Shown here: piece after piece, positions 5,501 to 6,962 of the stretch
Layout of the letters: each line of letters opens with the position of its first letter
How positions within the stretch are numbered: position 1 is the stretch's first letter
From: Alphaproteobacteria bacterium
Lineage (GTDB): Bacteria > Pseudomonadota > Alphaproteobacteria > UBA3830
DNA length: 6,962 bases
Reading direction: 5' to 3'
Assembly (NCBI GenBank): GCA_025998595.1
Contig: BNWE01000070.1
Span: forward strand, 1 to 6,962
Program-made: the position numbers and the translations under genes
Notes under the pieces: generated by a model
The model's database searches: none
What the model was told of the DNA's origin: nothing
The model's input: the letters and a program-made list of their open reading frames with translations, nothing else

Positions 5501-6962
5501 GCATTCGGCCGCTCCTGAAACTCCGACTACAACCGGCTATAGAGACTATGATCTGAGCGATATTTTACAGAGTCGCTATCATCTTTCCAGCGATAATTTT
5601 ACGCCTTCTTTCATTAAAAATCTTGGACTTAACGAATGTATTCCGTTCATAGGCTCGAAAGAAGCAGGAGATGTTTCGCTGAACAACGTTACCATTGCGC
5701 TGGGTTGTCTAAAACTGCCTCTGGGGGGAATTGGCGATTTTCTGAATAGGCTAGCAGTCAGCAATAAATTAGTATTTGGGGCGCACGCTGCTGGAATACC
5801 AGGAAAAAAAGCAATTCCTGATAAGAATTGCCTGTTCTACGACAATTCGCATCTGTTTCTACGAATATCTTCCGCAAAAAGTAAGGAAATCGATGGCATT
5901 CAGAAGAACATTAATGTTCACGATATTTATGCCGACAATTCCATACAAATCGAGACCGAAAAATCCATTAAATTGGATGGCGTCGTTATGAAATCCGGAA
6001 ACGGCAATGTCGTAATTGACGGAAAGCAGGGACTCATCCGATCGACGGGCACTCAGATAATGGCTCCCAACGGAGGGATCTATCTCAGCGCCGCTAAACA
6101 AATATATGAAACCATAATCAAAAAAGCCTTTGAGGAACACGTATCCTCCAACTCCGGCTACCACTACGAATGGGTGGAAGATGTTGTGAGACAGGCGTTT
6201 ATTGCTCAGGACATTAAATTTGCCGGTGGTGAAGCGGAACTGCGGGGAGTCTACATCGACGCCAAAAGATTATATGACGAAACGAAATATATGCTGCTTA
6301 CTGGAGCCAAAGAAAGACTCTACTACTGGTCCTGGGCCAAGAAAAGCACGCTGTTTTCAAGTCGATCAGTCGGAACTGAAGGTTACAATGATGTTTTTGT
6401 GCCAACACTGATTTCCGTCGACCAATTCGTTTCAACGGGTCCACGTAACCTTGAGGGTGTGTCGACATCGGAGGCACTTGCATCTTCCGCTTCGTCATCG
6501 GGTACAAAGCAAAACAGTGGGTCAAGGATCATCCTTGAAGGCGTAACTATCCAAGGAAAAACTCCGGAATCGTCATTCATATGTACAAAGGATATCCGGA
6601 AAGATCTTCCTTTTGTGGTGGAATCCTACCAGAGAAATTGGGAGCATGGGGCCGGCATTTCCTTTGGCGGCCGCATATGCGTCAATAATCCGTTGGCTAA
6701 TCTGCAGGGATTTGCCAACGCCCAGAACCAGACCGGTCTTGCAATGGCAATTGGCGGATTGAACGCCGTCGCTAGCGTTATTAATTTGTGCGAGAAAGGC
6801 AAAGCAGTAAGCATAGCCTTCGATCTCATAAGTGGAAACGGTAAATCTCTTGGCGATGCAGCCAAAGGCCTAAGCACAGGAGCCATAAAGGCCGCAGGAT
6901 ATGCCTCTCTGGTGAAGATCATTGCCAGCTTTGTCTCTGGTCCGAAATTGAGCATCGGCTCC
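2502..6962 (+). CDS. Large filamentous-haemagglutinin/CdiA-like beta-solenoid exoprotein, 3' end beyond the window
   Basis: One frame of 1487 codons has no stop and runs off the right edge. Residues 1-70 are an Ala/Ser/Glu-rich extension. Residues 71-91 (VKRVGAWLGIISILATDIAWA) look like a signal peptide core with a cut after Ala91. From ~94 on the protein is mostly short beta strands with Gly/Asn turns: a ~20-residue periodic array (about 356-475), then Asn-x-Gly rungs at 501, 517, 534, 551 and 570, then more beta-helix (about 708-930, 955-1000, 1136-1215). Residues 1258-1291 (YDET..., then WAKKSTLFSSRSVG) and NWEHGAGISFGGR (1379-1391) recall the FHA-2 part of CdiA/FHA proteins. Residues ~1411-1487 are Ala/Gly-rich and hydrophobic. 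By family, such proteins are exported as long surface fibres for adhesion or contact-dependent toxin delivery; any toxin tip would lie beyond 6962. The usual TPS-domain motif (Asn-Pro-Asn-Gly-Ile) is not seen, so two-partner secretion is unproven. Family-level call only. Confidence 0.8.
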   Translation, partial: MYLTRKNCDAETTSASKIAPAYDATGSEAENAHAARTSSFKLVEAASASQAHLAHNSEDSEAVNGSSVTLVKRVGAWLGIISILATDIAWAFPTRIFIRNADKSGKVEVLCPEALKSMIKLDSGRVLLDNKKLHGDFELNSQLPVIMNSVIGDGLAIHAPGIEIRGNTRIGNFNIINPLSLLHVGGKLTTKDISISGRALVDGELEVCEGGKINLDYSSGAGEYSLINNGMVSASKELRINNPFSLCSILNNGTFASQNLSFSANAFTNAPNGRIQSDKATFELGIFLRNHGLLKANNLVVKQIPALGLNPQFFHQLGMLDISGTATLNCDMISEGTTNISQLFFPSRSHLFVKAQTTNIGSIDGSVGILKAEGSANAKIGNIRGSAEYIEGGNARLAIDKLESRAKTCVMSNSGADVSIGSMSTAISSLFAQGGNLSAGNISGKSDAYATGGSNMTLHNAENLSLVTDGASTDVKNSHLRNAYLHGNTSFTSTKSNDINNCGNFYGTDTQNGDFYNSGNATFKGKTSIGQLNNLGTTTSSGHLSAGNINNSGTLTSSGSTTAKHIHVHDSGKTILGATGAHQIGSYTGAGLLKVEGKYTPTSREVTGAVRLNANVDIGELNGTATIEADHQTYKGMIPTNFYLKGKVEAFVDYMPEPSEIPNHEGDLDVHATLASSFLNSRDRDYRDAQLHLNMEKHDFTNSARFSAGGLEVKNAGKFENHHGRMNLRKFCIIKAENFLNEGRPIAKDNSRAVDYGPVHFIMPATYYEKDPNTYIRVADGPVKIFAAKGDIRNSFASIMAANGPMHLRATKGIVENISGDLMAFGEHKSIIKAKEFINRDLPAIIRKGDGYASGGSSGFLGLNDDSWSIYVRCIDVVNQSPGSNAVFGGPVNIKGSVLNRGSTLQSDAGINISGNLIQQDQLEFIGSPGKISGFFSFFGNIPNGTDSNVNSGNKASIHVGKGGLQVKGETLKADGGKIVALDGGNIDIQAKKASINAVKHSAAPETPTTTGYRDYDLSDILQSRYHLSSDNFTPSFIKNLGLNECIPFIGSKEAGDVSLNNVTIALGCLKLPLGGIGDFLNRLAVSNKLVFGAHAAGIPGKKAIPDKNCLFYDNSHLFLRISSAKSKEIDGIQKNINVHDIYADNSIQIETEKSIKLDGVVMKSGNGNVVIDGKQGLIRSTGTQIMAPNGGIYLSAAKQIYETIIKKAFEEHVSSNSGYHYEWVEDVVRQAFIAQDIKFAGGEAELRGVYIDAKRLYDETKYMLLTGAKERLYYWSWAKKSTLFSSRSVGTEGYNDVFVPTLISVDQFVSTGPRNLEGVSTSEALASSASSSGTKQNSGSRIILEGVTIQGKTPESSFICTKDIRKDLPFVVESYQRNWEHGAGISFGGRICVNNPLANLQGFANAQNQTGLAMAIGGLNAVASVINLCEKGKAVSIAFDLISGNGKSLGDAAKGLSTGAIKAAGYASLVKIIASFVSGPKLSIGS
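2526..2628 (+). repeat. Palindromic element, copy 2 (inside the exoprotein coding region)
   Basis: Hairpin I is a perfect stem of at least 9 bp, GATGCTGAA (2526-2534) with TTCAGCATC (2540-2548). GAAGATAGCG, hairpin II CCGG/CCGG (2559-2562/2575-2578) and GGTAGC follow. Hairpin III is CCAGCT-TCA-AGCTGG (2614-2619/2623-2628). The order of parts is the same as in copy 1, but this copy is translated as residues ~9-42 of the exoprotein, giving an Ala/Ser/Glu-rich peptide with no visible fold. Confidence 0.6.
2673..2712 (+). repeat. Palindromic element, partial copy 3 (inside the exoprotein coding region)
   Basis: GAAGATAGCG recurs, followed directly by AAGCAG (compare GAGGCAG in copy 2), and then hairpin III as CCAGCG-TCA-CGCTGG (2698-2703/2707-2712). 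Hairpin II is missing. Against copy 2, the loop-closing pair has changed from T-A to G-C. The two hairpins III are 84 bp apart, in frame, and encode Ser-Ser-Phe-Lys-Leu-Val and Ser-Ser-Val-Thr-Leu-Val. Confidence 0.5.
3567..4217 (+). repeat. Protein-level beta-solenoid rung array in the exoprotein
   Basis: Residues 356-475 repeat every 19-21 residues, with aligned Ile-Gly-Ser/Asn-Ile type starts at Ile360, Ile380, Ile399 and Ile420, each followed by a Gly/Ser/Asn-rich turn. Residues 501-572 then form a tighter ladder: Asn-Cys-Gly 501, Asn-Ser-Gly 517, Asn-Leu-Gly 534, Asn-Ser-Gly 551, Asp-Ser-Gly 570 (steps of 16, 17, 17, 19). The DNA is not obviously repeated, so these are old, diverged structural repeats rather than recent duplications. 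Confidence 0.7.

Noticed and set aside
5776..6411. Plus-strand frames at 5776-5991 and 6202-6411
   Set aside because: Both lie inside the exoprotein gene in other frames, with no domain or start signal of their own.

Overview
The window looks like an accessory region of a bacterial chromosome or plasmid, moderately AT-rich by eye. It has decayed insertion-sequence debris at the left and a block of exported or surface proteins filling the rest. Transposase fragments, a frameshifted gene remnant, low-complexity Ser/Ala-rich secreted proteins and a very large beta-helical exoprotein would fit a host-associated Gram-negative. An amoeba or protist endosymbiont of the Holosporales/Rickettsiales kind is my guess, at low confidence, because no taxonomic marker gene is present.

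Layout: (1) 1-~430, minus strand: the first 20 codons of an IS5-like (DDE_Tnp_4 type) transposase run off the left edge. This element appears to have inserted into an ISAs1-family transposase gene, of which only the N-terminal ~95 residues remain. (2) 429-742, minus strand: a frameshifted remnant of an unrecognised gene whose 3' end has become a six-copy 9-bp minisatellite (460-513). (3) 743-1004: no gene; two Rho-independent terminator-like hairpins point rightwards with no gene upstream of them. (4) 1005-1259: an 84-residue orphan ORF that looks like a few beta-helix strands. (5) 1383-2345: a 320-residue secreted protein with a signal peptide, two 36-residue Ser-rich repeats, a charged coiled coil with 11-residue repeats, and a helical C-terminal part. 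(6) 2502-6962: one open frame of 1487 codons with no stop, continuing past the right edge. It is a filamentous-haemagglutinin/CdiA-like beta-solenoid exoprotein and is the main content of the window.

The least expected signal lies around the start of the large gene. Two copies of a palindromic element (about 2403-2485 and 2526-2628) plus a partial third (about 2673-2712) flank and enter the reading frame. The copies differ by base changes that keep their hairpins paired. The first lies in the 5' leader just ahead of the ribosome binding site. The others encode most of an unusual ~70-residue extension ahead of the signal-peptide-like hydrophobic segment. This resembles the known behaviour of Rickettsia palindromic elements, which insert in frame into protein genes, but the sequence family here is not one I recognise.

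Genes 4-6 all read rightwards. The secreted coiled-coil protein and the large exoprotein are 156 bp apart without a strong terminator between them, so co-expression is possible. No TpsB/CdiB-type transporter or immunity gene is visible.
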